DNA from: Collybiopsis luxurians FD-317 M1
Taxonomy: Eukaryota; Basidiomycota; Agaricomycetes; Agaricales; Omphalotaceae
Reading direction: 5' to 3'
DNA length: 64,000 nucleotides
NCBI GenBank assembly: GCA_000827265.1
Contig: KN834769.1
Location: 65,823 to 129,822 of the forward strand
In this document: one piece after another, positions 34,213-44,496 of the stretch
Position numbering within the stretch: position 1 is the first letter of the stretch
Layout: each line of letters opens with the position of its first letter
Translations under genes and position numbers: made by a program
The notes under the pieces: generated by a model
What the model saw: the letters and a program-made list of their open reading frames with translations, nothing else
Database searches by the model: none
Told to the model about the DNA's origin: nothing

Positions 34213-34570
34213 TTCACTCAGAATGCCTAGGGGGTCTGTTTTGAAGCTACTGAAGCACTTTTTGGAGGAGTTCAGCAGGAGAATGGTGATGTGACTAAAC
34301 AGACTAAATACGGTACTTGCTGTCACCAGACTGAGTGAAGCAAAGAAGCATTGTTTATAAGGTCTTGGCATAAAAGGAAGGCAAGGAGGGTAATAAGAGG
34401 TTGGGTAATGGTGCAAAAGAAGGATTTGGGATAGATGCAATGGCAGAAACTGAATTTTGTATTAATACCTTAACTAGCCTTTATTCTGAAATTAAGTTAA
34501 GGCCAAATTAAACATTAGGATCTTAAGTTGGAGAGGTACCCTTAATTAAGACCTTAAGGCAAACAGTAGA
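34213..34570. mobile_element. Internal region of the decayed element, right of the captured fragment
   Basis: No gene. The sequence returns to the AT-rich style of 32591-33837 (TTAATTAAGACCTTAAGG and similar) and leads into the right direct repeat. Confidence 0.4.
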
Positions 34571-34950
34571 TGTAACACACACAAGGCCCATGCCAGTAAT
34601 ATCTTGTATTTACAAAAAGCTTATTGTTATGAGTTCGGAATGAAATGAAGGAATTGTCCTTACATGCAGTTTGTCCTTTCTCATGGTCCTCTCTATATCA
34701 ATGCCATTTTTTCCCCCATATATGGACTTGTCACTTTTTGTGACCTTTTGTTGCATGTGTGACTTCTCAACCACCACAATCTCATTCTCTTTTTGCTTTC
34801 CTTGTTTGTGATTCTTTTTTTTAATAAACAACGCCAGTCCTGATGCCAGTTGTTATTAGCCTGCTGAAAACTGCCTTCTATACACAGGGGTTTGCTGCTC
34901 CTGTGCCTTGTACATGGGTTTTGTGATGCACTGTCCTTTCCTGACTTTCT
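34571..34950 (+). repeat. LTR-like direct repeat, right copy
   Basis: Begins TGTAACACACACAAGGCCCATGCC and runs to CACTGTCCTTTCCTGACTTT. It is a copy of 32222-32590, with small insertions such as a CCCCATATA block after TTTTTTC. Same orientation as the left copy. Confidence 0.65.
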
Positions 34951-35724
34951 GTGATCACGAGTAGCTTCTGGTTACCCAATTGTCGACCTTATATTCATGT
35001 TAAGGACAATGAATTCAACAAACCATAAAGAAAAATATCATCAATTTGAAAAAGCTGAATACTAACGGATAGTTTGCAGGAGTGCAACTCTTCTAGAATC
35101 GGGCATTTACGACTTATGGAATGATACGAATGGCGTAAAATGCTCCGTGATTATCGCTGAATGGTTAGAGATGGAATGTATGTTTGGCAGTGATAGGTAT
35201 ATAGAAACAGACCTACACGGCATCATGTGGACTCCTTGGAGCGAACTAGAAAGTTTCAATTGGCGCTTTTTCTAATTGAACTCTTGATGCTTGTGCGAAA
35301 GTTGTATCCAGGCTCCATGCGATTCTCCACCTTTGTCTTGAACTCGCCTCAGAAAGCTACATGCCCCAGCGTCAGAATCTAGTGTTCGACTTCATACCCG
35401 TCTTGAAGGTGCTTTTGGCCTCATCTCAGTTTTTGTTGGGCCCAGTCTGCATGACTAAGATCACTGTACTTGTACTGTACAGCAGCTGTACCGAAAGGAC
35501 TTGCACATGTAGACAAAGATGTTAAAATCTTCGAAATTGTGATGTCCGCTGAACGGTAGGCATGTCGACCTTTAACAGCGTTCTGCCGCAAGTTGCAATT
35601 GTTTGAAACAAAGTATTGACACGTACATATAAGCCTTATTAACATTGGGATCCCGATAATATTTTCAATTACCTACCCAACGCGCTAGCTTCTTATTCGG
35701 ATTCTAGGGTACTACAATCCATCA
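34951..35724. other. Spacer upstream of DUF6534-like copy 3
   Basis: No gene. The part at about 35200-35360 (TATAGAAACAGACC..., GCGAAAGTTGTATCCAGGCTCC) is a diverged copy of about 29255-29395 upstream of copy 2. Confidence 0.5.
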
Positions 35725-37266
35725 ATGTCTATCATGTCTATGATTAGGTTCATCCCTCCGAGTCCGGCTTCGCTCCCTTTACAAATAGTCCAACTTGAAG
35801 TCGTTCCCTGCACTCCCCCCCATCATTGGATCCGAAATGACTTTCGACGACCGTCTCGGGAAAGTCTTGTTTCTCATCTCGATCAGTCAGTCTCGGTGTC
35901 GCTAACCTTTGTCTCTTACAGAACTATTCTGCTTGGTACCTGGGTCTGCTCGATGTTATACGCGGAGGTCCTAAGATACACTTGGTTCTACTTCAAGAAA
36001 TTTCCCCGAGATAGCTTACTCCTCAAAGCTCTTGTTGCTGCTACTGTGCTGAGCGATAGCGCCTCCCTAGCGGCAGATTATGCAGATGTGTACCTGGTAT
36101 GACAGCGTTTGAATTTGCTGCGTATTTTTTGACAAACCTTTCCTCTAGAATTCAGTCACGCACTGGGGTGATCAGACGTTCATCCTGAATCAGTACTGGC
36201 CGGTGACTTTGTACTTGAGCACTACGGGGATCACTGCAGCCCTCGTCCAGAGCTTCTTGACCGTCAGATACTACAACTTGACCCACAATCGGATTTTCGC
36301 GCTCGTGACTTTCGCCTTCATAGGTTGTGCGGTTAGTCTTGAAAGTGTTTTTTAAAAAGTTTCTGGATAGTCACATTTTTGTTACAGCTTGCGACCTGCG
36401 AAGCCACCGCAATCACATTGGCGATGCACCCTGCCTATAACGATCGTTTCAAGAGTAGAACCTTTGTAATCGTATGGTCGGCAACAACCGCTGTTGCAGG
36501 TATTTGCCTATTTTTCGTAGCTTTGGGCTCACCTATTTACACTGGCGTAGACATCATTATTTCTGGTGCACTTATCCTGCAGTTAAGCTCCATTAAAAGT
36601 TCCGTCAACCCAGACACTGAAAGGTGTGTCTTGATAGTCCCTCAATCACTGATGAAAACCTAAGTGTTTCAAAACAGTGCAATCAAGCGATTGATTCGTC
36701 AAACTATCCAAACAGGAACTGCTTCCTCCGCTATCGCCGTTTGCATTCTCGTTTCCTTCGTGATCGATAATGCCAGTAATAGTGCGTCATTCCCCGTTGG
36801 CATTGTACTTATGTATATCTCTTCTGACCTTTCGTAGTTGAATCCATGTTTGTTTTCATACTGGGTCGAATCTACGTTTTAACATTACTTTTGAACCTCA
36901 ATATGAGAAAATCTAAGCAAGTCAACACATCTGGGTCTGATAACAAAAGACATACTCGAGGCAATCCCCCTATTCCCTTAGATAGAATTCGTCAGTCGCG
37001 TTTTGATATTAACGCTAATCTGGTTACACTAACATTGTTTCTTGAAGAGGTACACCGTACCATTCACATAGAGGACGATCTCGAGTTTGTCAAATCCAAG
37101 CCAACATATAACACATCAGTAGTGAGTATCTTTAGATAGCCCTAGTACGGACCCGAATTGCTCAGACTCACAGATCCCCGTGAACCCTCAGAGCCAATCA
37201 AATAGCAACGGCAACCATGACTTGGAGTTCGTTCCGAAGGGTCAATACGGTTTGAACGACATTTAG
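35725..37266 (+). CDS. DUF6534-like seven-helix membrane protein, copy 3, first splice donor lost
   Basis: Exons 2 to 9 correspond to those of copies 1 and 2, with intact splice sites (TILLGTWVCSMLYAEVLRYTWFYFKKF ... FVFILGRIYVLTLLLNLNMRKS ... QYGLNDI, stop 37264-37266). The ancestral ATG at 35837 is present (MTFDDRLG), but the donor that should follow CTCGG is GA instead of GT at 35860-35861. Without splicing, that frame stops inside the old intron. An upstream ATG at 35725 opens another frame that runs through the former leader, exon 1 and intron 1 without a stop, and enters helix one in the correct frame. The locus may thus encode the same protein with a novel N-terminus of about 65 residues, or it may be losing function. 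The start given here is that upstream ATG. Confidence 0.7.
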
Positions 37267-37950
37267 ACGACATTCTGACAGGAAGATCGTCAAGACTCGA
37301 ATATCAACGTTTGATTTTGTATTCTTTCATAATCGGGTAACTCTACCGCGCCTGCGTAATTTAGCTTTGACCCGTGAGATTTGAAACCAGTGTCAAGACT
37401 CCAGAACATCCTGCGTCATCTTACCCTTATCTTGGCTGTATCATACATACCACTCTAAGTAATAAACAAGTCAGGTATATTGAATTTATGATTGATGGTC
37501 TGAACACTAATTGTAAAAAATCTCGACCAGGCACGGTATTGCATCGCCTCCTAGGCTTCTTGCAAGGAGGCAGAAGGACTTAGGAGGCTCAGGACGAGCA
37601 TGTCTTTCATTCCAACTCGTGTAGCAGGCCTTGCTGGGAGTGCGAATATTGATTCTGGATCGGTCGATGCGAATTCCCGCCTCAGCCGTTGTTCTCGAAT
37701 GGTGAGCGGGCAAAACAGCCCGTTGAATCTCATACACTTACGTGCCCTGGCTAACACACAAACGGTCAAAAACATGTCCGTGTGTTGTCTTGTCCAGTGT
37801 TACGTAAGTATCTCTCGATCCTATCCTGTTCGATATAGGTCCTGTGCGGCGATATTAAATATAAGACCTTCCGCCCTTCACGTTTTCACCACCAACACCA
37901 GTCCCAGTCGCCGTTGAGTCTCGTCCGCCGCTCTTTTGACTGGGTAAAAG
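37267..37950. other. Intergenic; duplicated 3' flank then leader of the next gene
   Basis: The first 180 bp match the flank after copy 2 (see 31320-31729). The rest shows no gene. A weak TATA-like AAATATAAG lies about 95 nt before the ATG at 37951. Confidence 0.4.
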
Positions 37951-39393
37951 ATGTCTACATCATGCACGAGTACTCCCACCGCTACGAGCACACATCTGGT
38001 CACTTCTTCGACGGTATCGACCTCATTTTCTGAAGTAGTTACGACGATACCTGGCACACCGAGTCCAATCATCACTGTTTCTTGCGCTGCGTTCTCTACC
38101 CCAACAGGCTCGGCTTCGAGTGTTGAACCGGTGTGTATTTCTTCTGCTACTTCTACTATTGGGACAACGACCGTTGGAGGTGGGTCTTTCTACTGTTTAC
38201 CTTGACCTTTTCTCATACTTCAATCTCTAGGAGGAGTTTCAACCACCTCAGTTCCAGTAGTGACGACAATATCAACGGTTTTTTCAGAATTCTCCACTCT
38301 TTTTGGGTCATCATGTACGACAATAGCAACAAAGGACACCACCAGCAACACGCCTTCTCCCATCGTCTCCGTCACCACTCCTCCTGCTTCGACGATTACT
38401 TCCCAATCTTCTTCTACGCTTCCCAACGGCGACGTCACCCAAGTAATAGTCACGATCACCTCGGTTGTACCTCCTTCCTCCTTCACCGTCACTTCGACAG
38501 GCGCCTCACCCGCTCGTTCCAGCCCTTCCTCGTCTTCGGGGTCCAATCATCTCGGAGCAATCATTGGTGGTGTGGTGGGCGGGGTGCTGGCGTTGATTAT
38601 CCTACTAGTCACAATCCGATGCTTCATCCACAGACGTCAACGCCGGTGGGACGACATTTTCGAAAACGACGTACCCGCTGTCATGGGAGCGCACCGGCAA
38701 GACAGAGGCGACTTGCTTGCAGACGAACTTTATGTAGAGCCCAAGCCGTATGAATATGGCGTCGTAGGCTCGCAGAGTATATCCCATTCGCCGTATTCTG
38801 CTGATTCTCATCCGAGTATGAGGCCACCCACAGCTGGATCAAATCAAGGATACTTCGGCTCGTCTTCCCCCACTCATCCACTCATACCATCATCCCAAGA
38901 TGCACATGCAAACGCAAATGTCCAGCCTCAGTCTCAGACCCAGTCTCGTCCGCTGTCGCCGGAAAGTGTCAGTGCACGGAGCGGTACGGCTCGACCTGTT
39001 TCCCCAGACGGAAATTTTGATTACCAACATTCGAGTTTTTCTTCTGCCGTACTGGATGGGGCTGAACGGAGGCTTCAAGTTATGAACGGCGACGCGAGGG
39101 ATAGCATGTCCATAATTGCGGTAACACAAGGAGGACAGTTGGATCTACATTCGCCTGAAGGAACGGCTGTTGGAGAGGGGGAGAGAAGAGCGGAAGGATC
39201 GGGGTCGAGCCTTGCCTTGGCATCTGCGGGAAGTGGAATGAAGCCGCGAGATTTAAAATCGATGAGACCGTCGTCATCTCATGTCGCGGGAGGAACTCGA
39301 TCTAGCAAGGAGAGGGACCAGGCTGCGGTGAATCGGGCCGATGATGGACGCCACTTGGGAGATGTGATGCCTCCTCCTGCATACGAGGAATGA
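37951..39393 (+). CDS. Ser/Thr-rich single-pass membrane protein ending in PPPAYEE
   Basis: Two exons with an intron at about 38180-38230 (GA G|GTGGGTC ... TCTCTAG|GAGGAGTT). The first 190 residues are almost entirely Thr, Ser, Val and Pro (a mucin-like, probably O-glycosylated stalk) with a few Cys. A Gly-rich membrane helix follows (HLGAIIGGVVGGVLALIILLVTI), then CFIHRRQRRW and about 250 polar residues with many Ser/Pro sites. The protein ends MPPPAYEE, a PPxY-type motif. There is no clear N-terminal signal peptide at the chosen ATG, so a further 5' exon is possible. The layout recalls fungal cell-wall sensors (Mid2/Wsc class) without their Cys-rich head; that is only an analogy. It is tail-to-tail with the next gene, 282 bp apart. 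Confidence 0.75.
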
Positions 39394-39675
39394 GGGACTT
39401 GTAGGCTTTCTGTGTATTCTCTGCGGTATTTAAATGCATTAGTTACGCTGAGCAGCAAATTTATAGGATACTGGTCAAACTCCCAGCTGTTAAAACATGC
39501 GCGTGTGTGCATAGAGTATGTGTGGGATCAATGTGGGATACTCGTGGTGATATCCATGGATTATTTATATCTACGATATGTTAGCATGCGAATCCGGCTA
39601 TTATACAAAACCAAAAATCCTCCAAAATACGAAGAAAAAGATAAGCTATCCAACAGCCGCCGATCGAATGTCAAG

Positions 39676-40512
39676 CTAGTCTACATCATCGTTCGACTCG
39701 CCACTATCTGATGAAGAGCCCGAGAAATCATTTCTGGGAGTCGGTCTTTTTCGAGCAATGTCTGCAGCCTGCTGTTCGCTACGGTATCCCTCCGTATCTG
39801 ATGACGGAAAGTATATCACTGCAGAGTTAGTAGTCGAAGCAGACCCAGGGCGTGTGAACGAATGCCGCCGGCGACCAGATCTTCTGTCTCTATTGGTATA
39901 CGACACAGGGGGATGGAGTCTGGTGAGGCTTCTGCTGCGTGTGAGGGTGGCTACATGGGAGTACATGTTCGGGGATGACGATACATCGTATGTCACTTCA
40001 TGGAAGAATGATTCAAAGCTGGACCTCGACGATCCTGGGCGGGAAAAGCACGGACGTGAGGACGCTATTGAAACAGGACGCGATCTGGAGCGAATGAGTA
40101 GACGGGGAACGGGTGGGATTACGACGGCTGGCGGGCTAGGAGGGCGGGGCATCGCTGAAGGGTCGTCATTCGGTTCCGGAAGTTTGTCGCTTGAATTTGG
40201 GCTGTCATGCCTTTTAACGAGGATAGAAGGTCCCGGTTCTACGTTTCTCATGTCAGGCCGCCCCCGAGTTTCTGTGGGCGTTTTGGGGGCTGTGGAGGCG
40301 GTGGGCATCTTCTCGATATCGACAGGTTGTGCGGTACGATATCTATTGACAAAGAAAACCCCAAGCAGCAGAAAGAGAATTCCAATAACAGCCCCAGCGA
40401 TAGCACCTGCATTGGACATGACTTTGTTAACGGACGACTGGAGAAATTCGACCGAACCAAAATTTTTTAGAAAATTTGAGCAGTAACTGCAAATCTGCGA
40501 CATACCTTCCAC
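39676..40512 (-). CDS. Single-pass membrane protein with long polar tail, 5' end unresolved
   Basis: The open frame holds a membrane helix (AGAIAGAVIGILFLLLGVFFV) near its N-terminus followed by NRYRTAQ and about 230 polar residues rich in Ser, Pro and Arg (RSRSRPVSIASSRP; RSGRRRHSFTRP). It ends SGSSSDSGESNDDVD. ATG codons occur at 40512, 40503 and 40420, and possible splice sites lie near 40500 (GAAG|GTATGT) and 40440 (CTCCAG|TCG), so an upstream exon coding a signal peptide or ectodomain is likely but not resolved. Its 3' end is duplicated at 33838-34212. It is divergent from the peroxiredoxin gene. Function unknown. Confidence 0.65.
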   Translation of the reverse strand: MEGMSQICSYCSNFLKNFGSVEFLQSSVNKVMSNAGAIAGAVIGILFLLLGVFFVNRYRTAQPVDIEKMPTASTAPKTPTETRGRPDMRNVEPGPSILVKRHDSPNSSDKLPEPNDDPSAMPRPPSPPAVVIPPVPRLLIRSRSRPVSIASSRPCFSRPGSSRSSFESFFHEVTYDVSSSPNMYSHVATLTRSRSLTRLHPPVSYTNRDRRSGRRRHSFTRPGSASTTNSAVIYFPSSDTEGYRSEQQAADIARKRPTPRNDFSGSSSDSGESNDDVD

Positions 40513-41012
40513 TATCCCTTCCTGAACTGTAGAAACCTAGGTTTGGAATGATTTCGGAGGATGTCTCTATCTGCGGGGGGACTGAAGATGGAAGAGAGAG
40601 AAAGAAAGCTCTCTGTGGGTCCGAACTGTGTGTCATTCAAAGAGGGGTTTTTTGCTAATCAGATCGAGGAAATTCGGTTACTCAGGTTAAATTGAATCCG
40701 GGTGCGATTTATACTTACGTTCGAGGATGTCAAGTCGGTCTGTAAACATCCATACAATATTTAGTCAAAATTAGCCAAATCATTGGAAACTTGATGGAGG
40801 TTCATATCGTTCAGGATTGGAGTATCAAAAAAAAAAAAAAAAAAATTCGGGACGAACAGAGCGTATATAAAGACTGAATAAACATCTAGGGTAGGATCCC
40901 AGTGGCATTTTCGTTTAAATCCCGCAAGCGGAGGTCGGGCGCGAGACTTGAATAATTTAATTGGGCCCGGGTACAATCGCACGTGGTCGCGATTTTCTTG
41001 CCGAACGGCTGA
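40513..41012. other. Divergent promoter region with poly-A tract
   Basis: It contains a run of 19 A at 40827-40845, of the kind that excludes nucleosomes in fungal promoters, and a TATATAAA at about 40864-40871. It probably serves the peroxiredoxin gene, although it lies about 250 nt from that ATG, and may also hold missing 5' exons of the minus-strand gene. Confidence 0.45.
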
Positions 41013-41019
41013 TGAGTCA
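41013..41019 (+). promoter_or_regulatory. AP-1-type site (TGAGTCA) upstream of peroxiredoxin
   Basis: TGAGTCA, the palindromic core bound by bZIP factors of the AP-1/Gcn4/Yap class, sits 101 nt before the peroxiredoxin ATG. Yap1-type factors control peroxiredoxin genes in fungi, so an oxidative-stress role is plausible but inferred. Confidence 0.4.
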
Positions 41020-41119
41020 AGAACGCGTCTGGACTCAGGACCGCGCTAAAAATTTTTTTACCTTCTTTATCGGACCACCACCTCCTCTGCTTGCGTGCCA
41101 CTTATCTCTAATCTTCACA

Positions 41120-42084
41120 ATGGTTGCTCTCATTCAAAGACCTGCTCCGGCTTTCAAGTCTACTGCTGTCGTTGACGGCCTCTTTGAGGAAATGTCACTC
41201 TCAGACTTCCTTGGAAAATGGTAAGGATTTCAGGTTCGTAGTCGCAAGTGCTACATTTTACGCGAATTTTACTTGTAGGGTTGTTCTGTTTTTCTACCCT
41301 ATGTAAGTGCCCTTCCTTTTCATTGTCAAGCTGTCACCGACACCGCACTTGTAGGGACTTCACCTTTGTCTGCCCGACTGAGATTCTCGCGTTCAACGAT
41401 GCTTTAGAGGAGTTCAAAAAGATTGATACTGTAGTTATTGGTACGAGCTCTTTTATTTGTTCACAGGAATAGCGTTGACGCGTTTCATTTTCCTCAGGAG
41501 CTTCGACTGATTCCCAGTACTCCCACTTCGCCTGGGCTTCTCAGCCACGCAATCAAGGTGGTCTTGGACCCAACCTCAAACTGCCTCTCCTTGCCGACCG
41601 CAGCATGTCTATTGCACGCGACTACGGCGTCCTACTCGAGGAAGAGGGCATTGCCCTTCGTGGTCTCTTTATCATTGACCCCAAGGGTATTCTCCGGTAA
41701 GCTCGAATGCCACGTTTCCTGACTGCCAAGGTACTCAGGGTAATTTTCAGCCAAATCACTGTCAACGATCTCCCGGTCGGACGCTCGGTCGAGGAGACCA
41801 TTCGTCTTGTGAAGGCTTTCCAGTTCACTGTGAGTGGCTCCACAGTCTTGTAAAATCTTTGTCACGTACCGTATCTCTGGAAAGGATAAATACGGCGAAG
41901 TTTGTCCTGCAGGATGGTTAGTAGTCTCCTATGCATCCCTCAATATCTTCTAATAATTGCTTGTATTTACAGGGAAGAGGGCGGCAAGACCATCAAAGCT
42001 TCCCCCACCGATAAATTGGAATACTTTGGCTCAGTCGGTGAAGCTTCTTCCGAGCCATCTAAGAAGCGTCCTCGTACTGAGTGA
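41120..42084 (+). CDS. TSA1: Typical 2-Cys peroxiredoxin (thioredoxin peroxidase)
   Basis: Seven exons, including a 24-nt exon at 41279-41302 (coding VVLFFYP), can be joined in frame from ATG at 41120 to stop 42082-42084, about 210 residues. The enzyme reduces hydrogen peroxide and alkyl hydroperoxides using thioredoxin in the cytosol. The peroxidatic Cys is in FTFVCPTE, the resolving Cys in EVCPAGW, and the conserved Arg is in [15 protein letters not shown]. The GGLG (NQGGLGPN) and C-terminal YF (KLEYFGS) motifs that mark peroxiredoxins sensitive to hyperoxidation are both present. The tail after YF is extended and basic (SKKRPRTE), unlike yeast Tsa1, and could be a nuclear localisation signal. 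Confidence 0.95.
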
Positions 42085-42684
42085 TTTCCTTCTTTCTTCC
42101 AGGTAACTAAAGCCATATTCTGAAGGATCTACGATTTGTATACTTACACTTAGAACTGGGTATTGGTCACTTAGATATGTAGAAGACTACCAGCACTAGA
42201 ATTATACTAGAAGTCTCACAATGCTAGAAGAAATTAGAAGAAAATCCGACCGAACAATCGCCCTAAAATTAACCTTATCTCGCCATCCTGGGTTCGGCGG
42301 CCGCCTTCCTCCATATCCTCAAACCAAAGCCTGAGGTCGCACATGTGTTTTTACGCGTGCTTATCGCACCGTATCAGCCCATGTTTGTGCCTTGGTCCCT
42401 ACTTATCATGTAATTTACTCTTGCTTTGCTCGTCTTGCTTTGGATAATCGTTGAAATCGTTCTTCTCTGTACTATACTTGCCGAACGTGTTTTCGCATTT
42501 TTGATATCTTTTGGGACGTACGCCTTTCTGATAAAAAAAAATAATCCATTATCCTACTACTTTAACCTAACAAACAAAGCAAAAAAAAAAAAAGCGAACA
42601 GTTATCAAAGGTAAAAACTCGTTTTCATAACTTTACTTCAACCGAGAGGACGTAATCATTATCATCAGCATCCGCATTAACGTC
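42085..42684. other. Convergent intergenic region
   Basis: It lies between the 3' ends of the peroxiredoxin gene and the minus-strand secreted protein gene. No feature beyond A-rich runs. Confidence 0.45.
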
Positions 42685-44435
42685 TTACTCGAGCAATGGG
42701 AAGAGAGAAACATCATCAATGAAGATGTACGCGGGGGCAGAGCCACCGGTGAATTGGAGCTTATCGTTACCTTGAGCGGTAACGGTGAACTGGTGAGGGG
42801 TCCACTGAGCGAATCCAGGGTTGAGGGTAGCGACGGTCTGTCCGTTCCAGATGACCTTCATGCTGGCATTAGCCTCGGACTGCTGACCAGAGTAGAAACT
42901 CGAGTGGAAGAACTGGAGCGTGTAAGACGCGCCAGCCTGGGTCGAGAGAGATTGAGTCGGTGCCAAAGTTCCGGGGAGCTGGTCAGTGCCAAAGGCTGAA
43001 CCAAGAAGGGCGACGGCAGATCCGGAGTGGGCGTAGGGCTGGTAGTTGAAGATGGACGCGTCAAAGTTTCCACCGGCAGGAGAGGTTCCTTGCCAGTTGG
43101 CGTAGCCCTCGGTGAAGCAGAAGGGAACTTCTTGGCCGGGAGGAGTGCAGGTGTATCCTTCAAAGCCGCCGTCGACGACGACGTTTTGGCGTTTGTAGCC
43201 GCGAGATTCGGTTACGACGAGGTCGCCTTGGCCAAAGTTGACAGCGGAAGATTCGTCAGCGACGATATAGTACTAGAGAGAGAGAGAGAAGTTTTAGCAA
43301 AGATCCTTTAAAGCTGATAAGGAATTGCTCGAACGGACCATGGAGCATGTGTAAGTAGTCGGGTTACCGTTAACGACAGCTCTCCAGATGTTGAAGTACT
43401 GGCAGGCACCGCCGACGCCATCAGCACCACGCTGGTTGCAAAGGGTAGCGCAAGCGTTAACATCGTACTTGTCAAGGAAGGCGAAACCCTATTCAAAACC
43501 CCGATAGTCAGTAAAAGGAAAGACCGACTTCGCAGGGAAAGACATGCCATGTATCCCGGTGCATTGTTAGCTCCGCCAGTAGGTCCGAATACCAAATCAT
43601 AGCCGGCAGGAGTAGCAGGGTCAACGAGTGACTTGGCAGCCCATCCACTGCTTTGTTGGATGTAGTCGAGACCACCGGGAGCAGGGTAGAGCTGTTGGCC
43701 ACCAAAGTTGGTCTTCTCAGACGCGTCGTGGACATCACCGTAGAGAGCACATTTGAGGTTGGAGAATAAAGCGTCAAGCCCAGGATTGTTATATTCGTAG
43801 TACAAGTTGGCGAACACTGCGAGAGGATGGGTAAATAAGGTTTGATCAGTGCCTGGACAAAGGATGCGCGCCGGTGACTGCAGGACTTACCACATCCATC
43901 GACCGAATCACATTTCGCGAGACAGTCATCGATATTGTAAGTGTCGTTACTGACAAGGGTGTAGGTCAAGTACGCGGTACCCTCGATCGACGCGTCGCGG
44001 TCATTGGGTCCCGTTCCCGTTCCCCAGAAAACCAACTCGTAGTTCGAGTTGTTCCTGCGGGTAAGGTGGGAGGGCACGTTGGTCAATCCACGACGCGTCG
44101 TAGAGGAAACTGACGCGTTAACCAAGGTACCATCGAGTGCGGTGACGGTGGTAGCCGCGACAGGCAGGTCAGGAGGAGCATCACTGGCTGCACCAGACTT
44201 TTGGTCAACTTGTTGAGCGGTAGACGCGATGCTAGACGCGTCCGTGGTGGTACCATTGAAGTCTGCCGCGTCCGAGGTGGTAGCGGGGACACCCTGGTAG
44301 GCAGGAGCAACGATAGCGCACTCTGTGAGACGCGACTGGTGAGTATTCTGTCGATAATCAAAGCGGCAAGACGGCATTACCTGCGAGAGAGACCGCAAGA
44401 CCAGCGAAGACTAAAAGTCGAGTAGGTGAGAACAT
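42685..44435 (-). CDS. Secreted fruit-body-specific-protein-A-like protein
   Basis: Five exons on the minus strand from ATG at 44435. The first exon codes the signal peptide MFSPTRLLVFAGLAVSLA and is spliced to ECAIVAPAYQG. The mature protein has an N-terminal Ala/Thr/Asp-rich region; then a Cys-containing apple/PAN-like repeat seen twice (TYNIDDCLAKCDSVDGC...VFANLYYEYN and KYDVNACATLCNQRG...ACQYFNIWRA); and a C-terminal lectin-like beta-sandwich region (GGFEGYTC, GSAVALLGSAFG, WNGQTVATLNPG, YIFIDDVSLFPL) resembling a carbohydrate-binding module. I recall closely similar Agaricomycete proteins named fruit-body specific protein A; the enzymatic or structural role is not established to my knowledge. 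A GA-rich intronic microsatellite lies near 43275-43291. Confidence 0.75.
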
Positions 44436-44490
44436 TGTACCAGATGTGTGACTCGGGATATGCTGCTTTCTCGCACAGATTCTCGCACCT

Positions 44491-44496
44491 TTTATA
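44491..44496 (-). promoter_or_regulatory. TATAAA box of the secreted protein gene
   Basis: On the minus strand AGTATAAAAGG lies about 56 nt upstream of the ATG at 44435, a strong core-promoter match consistent with a highly expressed gene. Confidence 0.6.

Noticed and set aside
33994..34440. 148-codon minus-strand frame sharing a sequence with a plus-strand frame at 39412-39711
   Set aside because: Both are antisense reads of the 3' flank of the 39676-40512 gene and of its copy; the match is explained by the DNA duplication.
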